64,000 bases of DNA from Coenobita brevimanus (taxonomy: Eukaryota > Arthropoda > Malacostraca > Decapoda > Coenobitidae), in NCBI GenBank assembly GCA_032717465.1, contig CM064632.1:24547601-24611600 (forward strand), given 5' to 3'. Position numbers and translations under genes: made by a program. Of this stretch, positions 1-11,389 are shown one piece after another. Numbering within the stretch: the first letter of the stretch is position 1; the number at the start of each line of letters is the position of its first letter. Below the pieces are notes generated by a model, which saw only the letters and a program-made list of their open reading frames with translations, did no database searches and was not told the DNA's origin.

Positions 1-64
<64 letters not shown>
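1..64. repeat. (AT)n microsatellite
   Basis: Uninterrupted AT dinucleotides run from the window edge to the start of a perfect hairpin. The tract probably continues upstream of the window. Confidence 0.95.
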
Positions 65-67
<3 letters not shown>

Positions 68-152
68 ACTTGCAATACTTTGGTGATAGAAACTCCGTGT
101 ACATTATCTAGCTGTTTGTACACGGAGTTTCTATCACCAAAGTATTGCAAGT

Positions 153-155
<3 letters not shown>
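65..155. repeat. Perfect 38-bp inverted repeat (hairpin) between AT tracts
   Basis: The left arm (65-102) and right arm (118-155) are exact reverse complements and enclose a 15-nt loop. Both sides continue directly into (AT)n, which is itself self-complementary, so the whole of roughly 1-190 can fold into one very long stem or cruciform. It could be a foldback repeat or an assembly/sequencing foldback. No coding sense is visible. Confidence 0.9.
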
Positions 156-195
<40 letters not shown>

Positions 196-273
196 TATAG
201 ATAGATAGATAGATAGAGATAGATAGATAGATAGACAGATAGAAAGATAGATAGATATAGACAGACAGAGATA
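156..273. repeat. (AT)n followed by degenerate (GATA)n/(GACA)n
   Basis: AT dinucleotides extend to about 190. They are followed by tetranucleotide GATA units with GACA and GAAA variants to about 273. This is simple sequence with no gene content. Confidence 0.92.
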
Positions 274-277
274 GAAT

Positions 278-311
278 GGAAAACGAAAACACGATAAGCT
301 ACGCGGGTAGG
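278..311 (+). repeat. Short dispersed repeat abutting a microsatellite (copy 1)
   Basis: This 34-bp segment, which contains GATAAGCTACGC, recurs in reverse complement at 19402-19435. Both copies sit at the edge of a tetra- or dinucleotide microsatellite, so the unique sequence and the microsatellite seem to travel together. It may be the end of a mobile element whose tail seeds SSRs. Confidence 0.6.
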
Positions 312-2803
312 TGAATCAAGTGTTAAAGGCATTCCTATCGTAAATCCCTCGACCCTTGGTTGAATGCATAACAGAACAGCACACACTGTCCGAAATCTGT
401 ACCAATACCTAAGCAACCTGTTCACTGTAATGCACGCAAACTTTACTAAAAACAATGCACACATTTACTGCGCTAGGGAGATGGGAGGTCTCGGCACAAA
501 GGAAAAAAGGAAACGTTCTGGGACAGGTACACACTCATGCATGCTTCCATCTGTTTACTCATGCATACTTCCATCTGTTCTGCACACTCTGGGCACGCAC
601 CATCATGAGAAGACCCCTTTATTGATATCGTTTTACCTTAGTTACAGTCGCTATGATTATTTAGAGCGAAAATCCAGACAGCTAACGTGATTAAACATAC
701 CTTTTACTTTAACCTGCAGAAGCACCTTACCAAATTAATTTCTCTCTCATAGTCTTTTTTTATTATTATAATTTTTGGGGTGGTAAATAAACGTTTCACG
801 ATGAAGTTCTTTCCCTATTGTTTTTAGGCATGTTCCTTTTGCTCTGTCAACTGTTTTTCGAATGTAATGACAAACATTTATTTCAACATACCCAAATCTA
901 CCAAAATTGTTGTTGACGTCCCAGTCGCCTTTTAGTACCTCTTCCACACATTTTAATCTAACCTGATCTAACCTAACCCTGCAGCTTAACCTAGCCGAAT
1001 CTATTCTAGTAAGTTTTAGAAAGTTCGCCATCACGCCCGTGAAATAAAACGTCCAGACCAAAAGAGAAACAATATCAACAACACACATTATTTATGCCCA
1101 AAAAATATGCCCAAAATAGTGGATTTAACTACGTATGACTACGTCTCTTCCATTACGCCTGAGGAAAAACAAAAGTCGGTGAGGCATAAGGAACATTATG
1201 ACAAAGGGTGTGGGGGAGGGAAGGGAAATACAGAGAAAACTGTTTACCGCCATGAAAATATTCAGAAAAAAAAAATTGGAGGAATAGGAACTGAACATGT
1301 AAGGTCTTTCTGCTGCTTAAACCATACATTTACCATGTATATTACCAATATCTTAAGCTGGCGATGTTTCTACCTGTTACTTTTCTCCTTTCAGCACGCT
1401 CATTTCCTCCACTTACTCCCTTCTCACCCTCCCTTCCTTCTCCACCTCCCCTGGGGCACGAACACACTTGCTCAAAACATAATTTATGATCAACAAGAGA
1501 AAACAGGACAGGGTTCCGTCAAAGATCTCTTAGCTCAGCAAAACATACCCGGTGCTTCGTTTCCTTTCTTTTTGCCAATTAAATGTTTCGGGTAAGAGTC
1601 AGCGCCTATAAACCCTCCCTCTGCTCTTCTCAAATTTATAAACCACTCATCTATTCATCCTTATTCTCCTCTTGCAAATGTCTTTTTTTTTTTTTTCTAA
1701 TTACCCAAAAGTGTAGACATTTTGTCGGTCACTGAGCTCAAGAATTGTATATAATTAATAAATGCCAGTAAATATACTAAGCCATTTCCATCACACCTGT
1801 TGAGAGGCCACCCTCAGTGTGTGACCCCCTCCCCCCACACACAAACAACACACGTTTCATGGTGTTTGATTACGTCGCATTTAATACACCGCACTGTATT
1901 TCACCCATACGTCATTCTTCACCCCTTTTAACGACACGAAGAACCAAAGTAGGTAAACACTGAGATAAACAGTTCGAGTTTAACACACGGTCGTATGCTT
2001 AAAGCTGTGGGGCCTTTCCTAAGGGTCCTATATCAAAATGTTACGGTATGCCAAAAGTACTTCACTCTCTCTGTAAGGGTTGTTCAAAATTTTTTTTGAA
2101 GGGGAAGTATGTTATGACTTTCACAAACCCTATATTTAATTATTCGTAACAAGGTAGCTCTGAACATACAGAAAACAATGTAAATAGTTTGTAAACAAAA
2201 TCATAACATGCTAAAAATACAATGCAAGTATACGCTGCAACTAAATTGTTTGTTATTAATACCCGCGGTCTATACCTTAAGGAGTAACAGGTCAAGGGCA
2301 AGTCAGTCCCTAAGCTGCGCTTGTGGTGACATGCACTATTTTTTTTTTTTTTTTTCACAGTCGACAATAGTAAGGTAAGATCTTCAAACTGACATACTTA
2401 AACCACATTTACACATTATCTGAGTGACTTAAATGAATATCGGACGTTCAGTCAATGCTACAGGTAATAAAATAAAGTACATGTTGTCTCATATAACAAG
2501 TTACTATTCTTAGCACATAAGTCAAACTATGAAGCGTCGTGACGGCATCAGATCTCAAGCACTGCAAGCTGTATTTTTCTTTTCTTTCTTTTTTTCTAAT
2601 AAAATTTAAAAAAAAATACGAGCAGCATCCTATTCATAATTCTTGGTAATCCTTAAGGAGACGGGACCGCCTTATTTTGCAGTTTTCTCACTTTTTCCTT
2701 ACCCTTCAAGTATTCTCCAATTGCATTTGTTTCAATATATTATTTTTAGTGGTAAAAAGAACCTAAAAAAGCAGTTTGTTCACGGACATATCTTGCAGTC
2801 CAT
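312..2803. other. Intergenic sequence, no recognised gene
   Basis: This is AT-rich unique-looking DNA with short poly-T runs near 1680-1696 and 2340-2355 and a small CT-rich patch at 1385-1450. Open frames are under about 165 codons and show no recognisable domain. I see no RNA gene here. Confidence 0.6.
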
Positions 2804-3150
2804 GAAGACAGACGGACGCCATCTTAGAACGCTTTCTATATGCAAAATTACCCTTATCAAGGCCTACTTATCCAAACCTGAGCTAAAATTTCGTAACAAA
2901 CCAATCTTATTCATCCTAACCTTACCAACCCTATTTTTGGCTAACCTAACCACACTCAACCTAACCTGTGCGCGAAGACAGACGGACGCCATTTTAGAAC
3001 GCCATTTTTAAGCAATTTACCTTTTATCATGATGTGCCCATTTACTCAAACCTAACAAATTTTCGTACTTCAACCCAACCTTATTAATCCTAACCTATTT
3101 CATACAAACCTAACCAATTATTTGCCAACCTAACAAATTTTATGCTAACC
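2804..3150. repeat. 29-bp direct repeat plus CCTAA-type degenerate array
   Basis: A segment starting GAAGACAGACGGACGCCAT occurs at 2804-2832 and again at 2974-3002 with one mismatch. Between and after the copies (about 2870-3150) are many CCTAACCTAA-like words, the complement strand of the arthropod telomeric TTAGG motif, in degenerate form. Confidence 0.7.
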
Positions 3151-3242
3151 TAATCCTTTACGTAATCATTTTCCTTGTTTATTGGTGGATCCTCCTCCTA
3201 CTCGAAAACACACTTCAGTATACCTTTATTAAGTCACTAGTT

Positions 3243-3277
<35 letters not shown>

Positions 3278-4377
3278 TCCTACGTCTCCCGATTACCTAA
3301 TTCTTATAACCGCAACGCTAGTTATCATATATACAACATAAGTACTGACGGAAAAGTTCATTATCGTAAAAGTATATACAGTATACATAACACAAGTGCT
3401 TTAACATAAAAATAAAAAAGGAAAACTTTTGTTTTGTTGTTGATAGACATCGTAATGAATTGTACGGTGACTCCCTTGGGTGCGGACCTTCCGACGTACC
3501 AACTACGCAGGACTACCAACCACCCCTTTTCCCTTAATACTGTACAGCATACCGTGTAAAAACTGAGGGCTTGCTTGTGCTTTCCTTACTGTGTAAAGTG
3601 GGGACCAATGCAGGGCCTCTCCATTTGTGTGTAAGCATATGGCCATCAGTGATCGGCTAATATATTCCTACAGACGCTGCGGGTATCACTGGAGATGGAA
3701 AATAAACACTTACCTGGTCCCACTGTCTGATATCTTGGTCCACTCCTTCCTGCTTGTTCTTTCACTACCCACAGCTATTGCCCTAACGTCTCGTCTAGGG
3801 GCACACACTCAGGTCGTTGATAAAGCACCACTAAGGAAATAAAACTAAGCAACAGCGACTTGCATCCAGTTAGGAGGCAGGCGCATAAATAAACATGAGG
3901 TTGAGGAAACTTAGGCGTGACGTCATGGGATCCAGCCAATAAGAGCCTTCTCTGAGTTTCTATATATTTAATTGATTGCTACTCTTGCTGCTAGTGAAGA
4001 CAGAATCTCTACACTCGTACAGTTACTTGATACTTATGTCGATGCGATTCACCATGCTTTTTCTTAACAAGATGCGTCATCATCATCAATCATACGATCC
4101 ATTTCAGGACAATGTTCGGTAAACTTACGCTTTACTTGAAGCAGTAGAAGGACCTTACCAAGTCAATTCATATTCTTCCAGTTTGTTTTCTGTATTTCTC
4201 TGACTATGTTCTGGGTGATAATTTATTTTTTCTTGCTGAATAATTTCCCACTTTTTATCATCTTTTCCTGCAGAAAAATTTCCCGCTTTTTATTATCACG
4301 CTCCCGTAGGCTACCCTACGATTGTCTTACTCATGGTAATCAAAGGTGGTTTTCGTTTTTCAACTTTCCGACTGGAT
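3151..4377. other. Intergenic sequence with poly-T tract
   Basis: A poly-T run of about 30 nt lies at 3247-3276. The rest is unique-looking AT-rich sequence with no supported gene, RNA or repeat. Confidence 0.55.
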
Positions 4378-4475
4378 GCTAGGTTAGGTTAGGTTAGGTC
4401 CGGTTAGGTTAGATTAAATAATTAGGTACAGTTAAGCTAGGTTAGGTTAGGTTTAGTTAAACACTTAGGTTAGGA
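4378..4475 (+). repeat. Interstitial degenerate TTAGG (telomere-like) array
   Basis: Repeated GGTTA/TTAGG units occur in two clusters with interruptions. TTAGG is the canonical arthropod telomere repeat. This short degenerate patch looks interstitial, not a chromosome end, and supports arthropod origin. Confidence 0.7.
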
Positions 4476-4748
4476 CAGTCCCTTCCGCCATTACCCTGAC
4501 GAGTCAAACGAGCTGACACCGTGGAACATGGCTAATAACAGCGGAGAAACAGACATCGCATGAAACATTTAATTACCATCACAGAAATAATCAGAAAACT
4601 ATAACAGACCATCAGGAAGAAGAAAAACTGGTTTGGAAAGGTGCTTCTCCTGCTTCAAATATAGCGTATGTTTACCCAGTGTTCTCTCCAACTTTCGTCA
4701 CATTTATTTATCAGTTAGTATGCTCCATCCAGTTACGCCAAATTTCCG

Positions 4749-4754
<6 letters not shown>

Positions 4755-4794
<40 letters not shown>
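4755..4794. repeat. (AC)n microsatellite
   Basis: About 20 uninterrupted AC units. Frames reading poly-His/Thr across it are not genes. Confidence 0.95.
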
Positions 4795-4795
<1 letters not shown>

Positions 4796-4994
4796 GAATA
4801 CCTACGTATTACCACAGTCAGTTGCTATGATGGTTTAGAGCGCTTACACAAACAACTGACGAAGAAAAAAAAAGCTGCTAAGATAAAGAATAGGTGATAC
4901 GATGCTTCTTGATTTGGCCCATTTCGCCTCCTCACCATCTCACCTCAAGGACACATTCTCGCTAGGTAAGAGGGCCTTTTTTTTTTCTTTTTTT

Positions 4995-5160
4995 TTAACT
5001 TGGCTAAAAATGCTATCTCTCACCTGACTTGTAACAATAGATTAACAACAAAATAGTATGCTAGTCACAAGGAAGTGCTAAAAAAAAAAAAAAAAGTTAA
5101 CTCATGTGAAATAATATGCAAAAGGACGAAAATCTTGGGCACACCAAGATGGAAGAACTA
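4995..5160. mobile_element. MITE-like family B, copy 1 (diverged)
   Basis: It contains the family words for a TTGGC-TAAAA end, the TATCTCTC core, a CTAGTCAC-AAGGAAGTGC block and a GCAAAAGGAC-AAAATC end, in the same order as the clearer copy at 40015-40215. The copy is diverged and interrupted by poly-A at about 5081-5095. Confidence 0.5.
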
Positions 5161-5400
5161 TTAGCACCTCCTCTTGAGAGATTTATTTTGCTTTCTACGC
5201 CTTAGTATTTTTTTTAGACTATCGTTATGTTTCTAATATTTACACAGACTGAATTAATAACCTGTAAGAAAATATTACCTCTTCATATGCAGCAATAGAA
5301 CTGGTAAGGAAGAATTGTTAAAGAGCTTCCATAACCGATGAGGTAAGGTTATTGAGTCTCTTGTTTTTATTATTATCATCTTATAGCCATAAAGATTTAA

Positions 5401-5407
<7 letters not shown>

Positions 5408-5457
<50 letters not shown>

Positions 5458-5607
5458 AATAACCTTCTCACTTGCCCTTCCTCAAATATACACACCCGTC
5501 TCTCTCTCTCTCTCTGGCAACACCCCGGATATTAAAGAGCCACTCCAGATGTCACCTCACAGGGAGGAGAAGGGAAAGAAAAAAGCATGGAGAGAGAGAG
5601 AGAGAGA
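5408..5607. repeat. (AC)n, then (TC)n and (AG)n microsatellites
   Basis: AC units span 5408-5455, a short (CT)n lies near 5501-5516, and a short (GA)n near 5589-5607. This is simple sequence. Confidence 0.9.
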
Positions 5608-5722
5608 AGCATACGGCCGTTACCTGGAAACTTCTCATTGCTAATAAAGACTGCTCAGCAGCTTACTACGCCTTGACAGAATAATTAAAAGTGACAGCCT
5701 ATGCAAACACTAAGGCACCTAT

Positions 5723-5931
5723 TTCCGTTGGTTAAGGAAACTCCCTGGCACTTTTTCTTAAGCTATTTATTATGCTTATTACACCTTAACGTTCTCTTTT
5801 GTGTTACGAAATCATTCTAATATCACCATACTCTGCTTGATAATGTACGAAACGATATTAGCCATCCATATCCAAAAATAAATTGCTGGGGAAGAAGTGC
5901 TAGGGAGCTTCCTTAACCGACGAGAATAAGG
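5723..5931. mobile_element. Palindromic MITE-like family A, copy 1
   Basis: This ~210-bp unit has long imperfect terminal inverted repeats: GGTTAAGGAAACTCCCTGGC at the left and its complement, ending CCTTAACCGACGAGAATA, at the right. The interior carries the family words ATTACACCTTA, CATACTCTGC and CATATCCAAAAATAAAT. Comparable copies lie near 23.9, 26.0, 27.4, 33.5, 39.5 and 57.3 kb. No coding capacity. Confidence 0.8.
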
Positions 5932-5984
5932 ACTAAATCCCCCCCATCCACCGGATGCATCTCCCTAAAGGTTGTATTGTAAAT

Positions 5985-6170
5985 GGCTTCGGAATCTTTC
6001 GTAACACCTCTTCCATGGCGATTTATCTGGTACAATACACTTTAATATCCTTTTGTGTGTTAGTGATGCTGAAACGTTAGAAACAGCATACGAGGGAAAA
6101 TGTGTAATACTCAAAACAAATAGCTCAGGAAAGAGTGCTACGAAGCCTCCTATGCCACTTAAGAGTATCT
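5985..6170. mobile_element. MITE-like family A, diverged relative
   Basis: The order of words (TAACACCTCTTCC, GCGATTTAT, a central CTTTAATATCC, then AAATAGCTCAGGAA-GTGCTA) resembles family A but is much diverged. It may be a related subfamily. Confidence 0.4.
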
Positions 6171-6344
6171 GTGAAAACCAAAACGAGTAAAGAGCGTTTG
6201 TCTTCTCTGCCTTGCTGATCAGTGCGGTATGTATCGCTGCACACAGCCTGACCAAACCAAATGCTCGTAACTTTTCCACAGTAACCCTAAGAATTTTGAA
6301 AGGTTACACACACACTCGTCCCCTTGGTTTTAAGAATACCAATA

Positions 6345-6350
<6 letters not shown>

Positions 6351-6416
<66 letters not shown>
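6351..6416. repeat. (TC)n microsatellite
   Basis: About 33 TC units. Poly-Leu/Ser and poly-Arg/Glu frames across it are artefacts. A smaller (AG)n follows at 6529-6560. Confidence 0.95.
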
Positions 6417-6418
<2 letters not shown>

Positions 6419-6524
6419 CTGAAGGAAAATAAATTGATGATCTGAAAATGAGAATTTCTGACCAGAAGGGAAACCACAAAGTAACGGAGATGAGAAATGG
6501 GAGGACAAACAGGGGAAAGATGGG

Positions 6525-6564
<40 letters not shown>

Positions 6565-6954
6565 TAGACCACACAGACTTTATGACCTCAGCAAGACTAT
6601 CTGGCCTAAACAGTGGTACCAGTAATAATACGATAGTTTATGCAGTCTTTATATGCCAGTCACAGATATAGATATATGACAAGGATACTACCGTACAGCA
6701 AAAGGCTCTCTCTTTCCACCCTCCAGAGTCCCTGTAATACGCCGCCAATTATATCAATAAATATATAAATAAACAAATAAAAATAAATGAAAAAAAAAGT
6801 GAAAAGCAGTACAGTGCAATATAGAAAATCCCGACGGAAATTTCAGAGAGAGATAGAGGAGGTGGGTGTGAAGGGGTGGTAAGAGGTAGTGCCTGGGTGT
6901 TACATATTAACCAGGTCATTAGCTTGATTAATCCCGGACCTTCTGGATCATTTG

Positions 6955-8330
6955 CTTATGAGTCTGGATCCTCGCCTCACTGATGGGGAGCGGGGAGGAT
7001 GAGGTGGAGGAGAAAATGATGCTGGGGGGGGGGGAGAGGGGAGGAAGGAGGGAGGAATGGTTGGACAAGATATAAAATGAAGAGGAGGCAGAGGGAGTAG
7101 ATGAAGGAAGGAGGATGAGGGCATGGGAGAGGTAGAGTGGTGGAGGGAGGACAGAACTGTGAGGGAGGGGAAGAGGGTGTGGAGGGGAAGAAGAGTTGTA
7201 AGTGGTGAGAGAGGAGGAGATAATGGAGGTGGGAGAGAGGGGAAATAATCGAGAAGGGGGAGAGGGGATATAAGGAAGGAGGGGGGAGGAAAAGTAATAG
7301 AGGAAGGAGAGAGGGGAAATAATGATGGAGGGAGAGAAGGAAATAATGATGGAGGGGAGAGGGAAGATAATAGAGAAGGGGAGATTATGGAGGAGAAAAA
7401 AGGGAGGTAACGAAGAAGGGGGAGAGGGGAAAATGAGGAAGGGGACAAGGGAGGCAATGGAGGAGAGGGAAAGGGGAGATAGTGGATGAGAGGGAGAGGA
7501 GATATAATGGAGGAGAGAGAGAGGAGAGATAATGGAGGAGAGGGAGGGAGGAGATAATGGAGGATGGGAGAGAGGAGACAATGGAGGAAGGGGGAGTGGG
7601 GAGAATGGTGGGGAAGTGCGAATGAGGGAAAGTCTGGAAAAGCATAAGGAGTAGGAGGGGTGACTATTTTCGCCATGTTACTGGCCATATTTAAAGCCGC
7701 TAAGTTAGTATAAACAAATTGCCGGATGTTTGCAGGGCATTTGGTTACCACAGGAAGGTTGCTTCGTTCACCTTAGGCTGGACAGGCTGGGTTATTTTGG
7801 GCTAGACTAACTGCAAAACAATTCAAGTGCAGCACAAATCACAATCAAAATGGAATAAATCACACTATACGTTACAAGGAAAACTTAGATTTGATGTAAA
7901 AAATATCGCTGTTTGTGTGACACTGCAACTTGATCGAGAAGAACATGTTCTCGGACTAAGCAACCATCCACATATCCGGGAAAGTGAACGAACAAAACGT
8001 GCTAATTTGGTGATCAGAAGAACCTCATGCAGCACTGGAACACGTAAACAATCCAAAAGTTAATGACTGGTGTGGCATGTTACGTGATCCTGTGACTGGA
8101 TAATTTTTTCTTCGCTAAGCAAACAGTATACGTCTGCCAGTTATGTGAATATATGATAATTACTTTGACCCAGTACCAGATGAATTAAGTTTCAGCCTAG
8201 AGTATTTTTAAAGCAAGATGGTGCACTGCCACATCAAAATCTCTTGGTACCACCTCTGACGCAAACTACAAAGTCCCCTGGATTGGCAGTGGAGGATCCA
8301 TCTCCTGGCCAGTCACATTCAGTACTGGTG
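6955..8330 (+). repeat. Left arm of long inverted repeat (foldback-like element 1)
   Basis: The arm is the reverse complement (diverged by roughly a tenth or more by eye) of 9262-10481. Outer part 6965-7620 is G/A-rich minisatellite with GGAGA-type units. The inner part 7640-8330 is unique-looking. Aligned landmarks include the outer GATCC near a CACTGATGGGGAG motif, TTAGTATAAAC, the segment around 7870-8045 paired with 9555-9730, and CTGGCCAGTCACAT paired with ATGTGACTGGCC near 9276. Short open frames in the arm match no family I can name. Confidence 0.8.
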
Positions 8331-9261
8331 AGTTGATATTTACGATGGGTATTGTGCAATTGCAGTAAAGCCCGCTATAAGGGAATCAAAATAATCAAGC
8401 TGTTCCTTGCTCCTGCATGAAATGAAACCCGCTTTCTTTAGAACATTAGATCAATCCCTCTCTCTTACTTTTCCTCATTCCTTCTCTCCCCGTCAGTCTA
8501 TATCTTACTGTTTCTCTTCTCCCTTAACTCCCCACCTCTTAACCTCTCAGTCTCTCCCCGCCCTTTCTTTCTTCCTACCTACCCCTTTTTCGCATTTCCT
8601 CCCAGTTAGTCTCTCTCTCCCGCTTCCCTCCGTCGTGTGGGCCTGTGAGCGAGTCCCCTGCACAAATTCCTGCCGGCTGGCCACCGAAGGACTCGGTAAT
8701 TATGTTTCAAATACATGTCAAACGCGTCAAAGGCTCCCACGACGCTGCATTATCATCAAAGGCCTGCAGGTAAAGAGCGCATCTCTGCCTGAGTGGATTA
8801 CGAAGGGTTTTAATGGTCATGCGTGTGCGGGATATGATGCGGCCGCGATGGGAATGAGGCCCCGGGGATGATACAGTGTGAGCCGGATTTCCCCCATGTC
8901 ATCCCAGTGCCTGTTGGCCACATATCCGTGTAATATTAATCGCCTACTTGTTTCCCTAAATGCCTGAACGTCTGACTTTAGCCGCAGATGAGTAATGTTG
9001 TCAGTATTGATGCAGATAAGCAGTCAAGAGCCTCTGTTAGAAAAATGTTCATGTTGTATTGTAACGTCAGATAAATATAACATGAACATATCTGCTGCAG
9101 ATGTACAAATGACTGCCTAATGTTGCCCCTCATTCATGTACTGTCCCATATATCTTCCCTAAGTATTAAAAATCCATCAAGAATTTTAATGTTTTAACTC
9201 ACTGATGTTAGTCACTGGAATTCCACATAATCCATGAAAAAAATACGGGGTGTTACTGGCA
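8331..9261. other. Spacer between inverted arms, with a GC-richer island
   Basis: CT-rich sequence at 8455-8635 is followed by GC-richer unique-looking DNA at 8640-8950. Within that island one frame reads through a Cys-rich stretch (about 8640-8772) and reaches a CTGCAG|GTAAAG splice-donor-like site. This is only a weak exon candidate. The rest is AT-rich with no feature seen. Confidence 0.4.
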
Positions 9262-10476
9262 GGCTGTGTCTTCAGATGTGACTGGCCAAGAGATGGATCC
9301 ACGATGGCCAATTCAGATGACTTTGTAGTTCGTAACAGGGGTCGTACCAGCAGACTTTAACGTGACAGTGCGCCCACTTGCTATAAAAATACTTTAGGTT
9401 CTAACTTAGTTCATGTAATGTTAGATTAAAATCATAGTTAAATATATTAAGACAATTGGCAGATGTTTACTGTTTGCTTAGTGAAGAAAAGGTATCCAAT
9501 ACACCCAGGATCACGTAACAAGCCACACCAGGCATTAACTTTGGATTGCCCACGTGTTCCAGTGCTGCATGAGGCTCTTCTGACCTGTAAATTGGCACGT
9601 TTTGTTTGTTCACTTTCCTGGATATTTGGATGGTTGTTTAGTCGAGAACATGTCCTTCTCGATCAATTGTAGTTTCACACAAACAGTGATTTTCTATATC
9701 AAATCTAAGTTTTCCTTGTAGGGTATAGTGTGATTTATTCCATTTTGATAGTGATTTGTGTTGCAGCTGTATTGTTTTACAGTTAGTCTAGCCCAAAATT
9801 ACCCATCGGGAAGCATCCTCCCTATGGTATCCAAATTCCCTACACAAATCCGGCTACTTGTTTATACTAACAAAGTATGGCCAGTGATGTAGCGAAAATA
9901 GTCACCCCTTCTACTCATGTTTTTTTAGACCTTCCCTCATTCGCACTTCCCCACCATTCTCCCCTCTCCCCTCTCTTCTCCATTAGCTCCCCTCTACCCC
10001 TTCTCCATTATCCTCCCTCTCCGCTCCCAGTCCTCTATAATCTCCCCTCTCTCCCTTCTCCATTATCTCCCCTCCACCAATCCTCTATTATCTCCCTTCA
10101 CCCCCACCTCGATAATCTCCCCTCTCCCCACCACAGTTATCTCCCGTTTCCCTTCCTCCATTATCTCCCTCTCCCTCTCCTCCATTATCTCCCCTCTCGC
10201 CCTCTTCGATAATCTCCGTTCTCCCCCTCCACCCTCACCATTTCACCCTTTCTTCCCCTGCACACTCTCTTCCCCTCCCTCACCGTCCTGTCCTCCCTCC
10301 ACCACTCTACCTCTCCCCTGCCTTTATCCTACCCCATCAACTACTCCCTCTGCCTCCTCCCCATTTTATATTTTGTCCCACCATTCCTCTCTCTCCTTTC
10401 TTCCCTCTCCCCCCTCCCCATCAGTTTCTCCTCCACCTCTCCCTTCCCGCTCCCCATCAGTGATATGCGGATCCAT

Positions 10477-10481
<5 letters not shown>
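9262..10481 (-). repeat. Right arm of long inverted repeat (foldback-like element 1)
   Basis: Reverse-complement partner of 6955-8330. The inner unique part is 9262-9900 and the outer part 9915-10455 is CTCCC/TCTCC-rich pyrimidine minisatellite that mirrors the purine tract of the left arm. The arm ends at a CATCAGTGATATGCGGATCC landmark directly before the (AT)n tract holding the Gypsy insertion. Confidence 0.8.
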
Positions 10482-10527
<46 letters not shown>

Positions 10528-10545
10528 CTATCTATCTATATATAT
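10482..10545. repeat. (AT)n tract at Gypsy insertion, left side
   Basis: AT dinucleotides with a short TCTA patch run up to the LTR boundary. The last four bases (ATAT) equal the first four after the right LTR, consistent with a 4-bp target-site duplication, although the repeat makes this unprovable. Confidence 0.85.
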
Positions 10546-11332
10546 TGTTACGGAACAGAGAAAGATAATGTACACTTTAAGTGAGAATGCTAAAAATCAC
10601 TACTGTCCCGTAAAGTTCCAGGTTCAAAACAAAAGAGTTAGGTAAAATTACAAGTTAAAGTTTATTGCTCAAACTAACAACAAAACATTCAGGACTCATA
10701 AGGATAATGTAATGGCAAATAAACAGGTTAAATATATGGTTAACTGCAATAGCCTCTATTAACACGAAATTAGCAAGAGTAAATTTATCTAAGTCAGCCC
10801 TGATAAAATGAGATACCAGATAATACTCAGTGAATGCCGGATAAATTATTACAGATACAAACTATTATCAAAAATGACTGACAAAGAACCCTACATAAAT
10901 TACAAACTTCACTAGGCCTACAAATTAAACCCTATGCTACACAGTACAAGAAAAAATGCAACAACAGTTATACTCAAATTACACACAGCTGCTAGATGTT
11001 TGGAGATTTCTTGAGCACTCACAATAATAATATCTGTACAGGGGAGGACAGAGATGTGAACAAAATGAGGAGCAGATCTAAGTGGCAATGATGCAGAGAC
11101 TGAGCTCATTATATAGGGGCCGGCAGAACTTGATACAACTTGCAAGAAGGACGCGCAAATGAAGCCATGGGGACAAAGAGTTGACAGTCCCGCTCTAAAT
11201 AACAGAGAGAACGACTTACTCTACTATAACGGTAGAAGGGGGGGACTGAGGCAGAACATGCTCGTGATCAAACATGCAGCAACTGTGCGTTAAAATTACA
11301 CAAAGGATGATGAAATCATAGGCTATGTAACA
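10546..11332 (-). repeat. 3' LTR of Gypsy element
   Basis: 787 bp, almost identical to 15236-16022. Its boundaries are defined by TGTTACGG at one end and GTAACA at the other. A 75-codon frame present in both LTRs is taken as chance. Confidence 0.95.
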
Positions 11333-11341
11333 CCTCCCCAC
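11333..11341 (-). promoter_or_regulatory. Polypurine tract of Gypsy element
   Basis: On the minus strand GTGGGGAGG directly abuts the TG that opens the 3' LTR. This is the expected position and composition for the plus-strand primer of reverse transcription. Confidence 0.75.
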
Positions 11342-11389
11342 AAAGAAAAAGAAATTTACAAAGGAAATTTCTTATTACTCTAAAACAAT

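Noticed and set aside
4378..4475. True telomere
   Set aside because: The TTAGG array is short, degenerate and internal, flanked by unique sequence on both sides.
6928..7751. 217- and 267-codon minus-strand frames rich in Pro/Ser/Leu
   Set aside because: They translate the purine minisatellite of the inverted-repeat arm; no start context or domain.
7827..8063. Transposase remnant in the left inverted arm
   Set aside because: The 78-codon frame looks somewhat protein-like and I considered a piggyBac-type zinc-finger end, but the Cys/His pattern does not fit.
10918..11145. 75-codon frame present in both Gypsy LTRs as a gene
   Set aside because: Duplicated only because the LTR is duplicated; no domain and crosses the probable promoter region.
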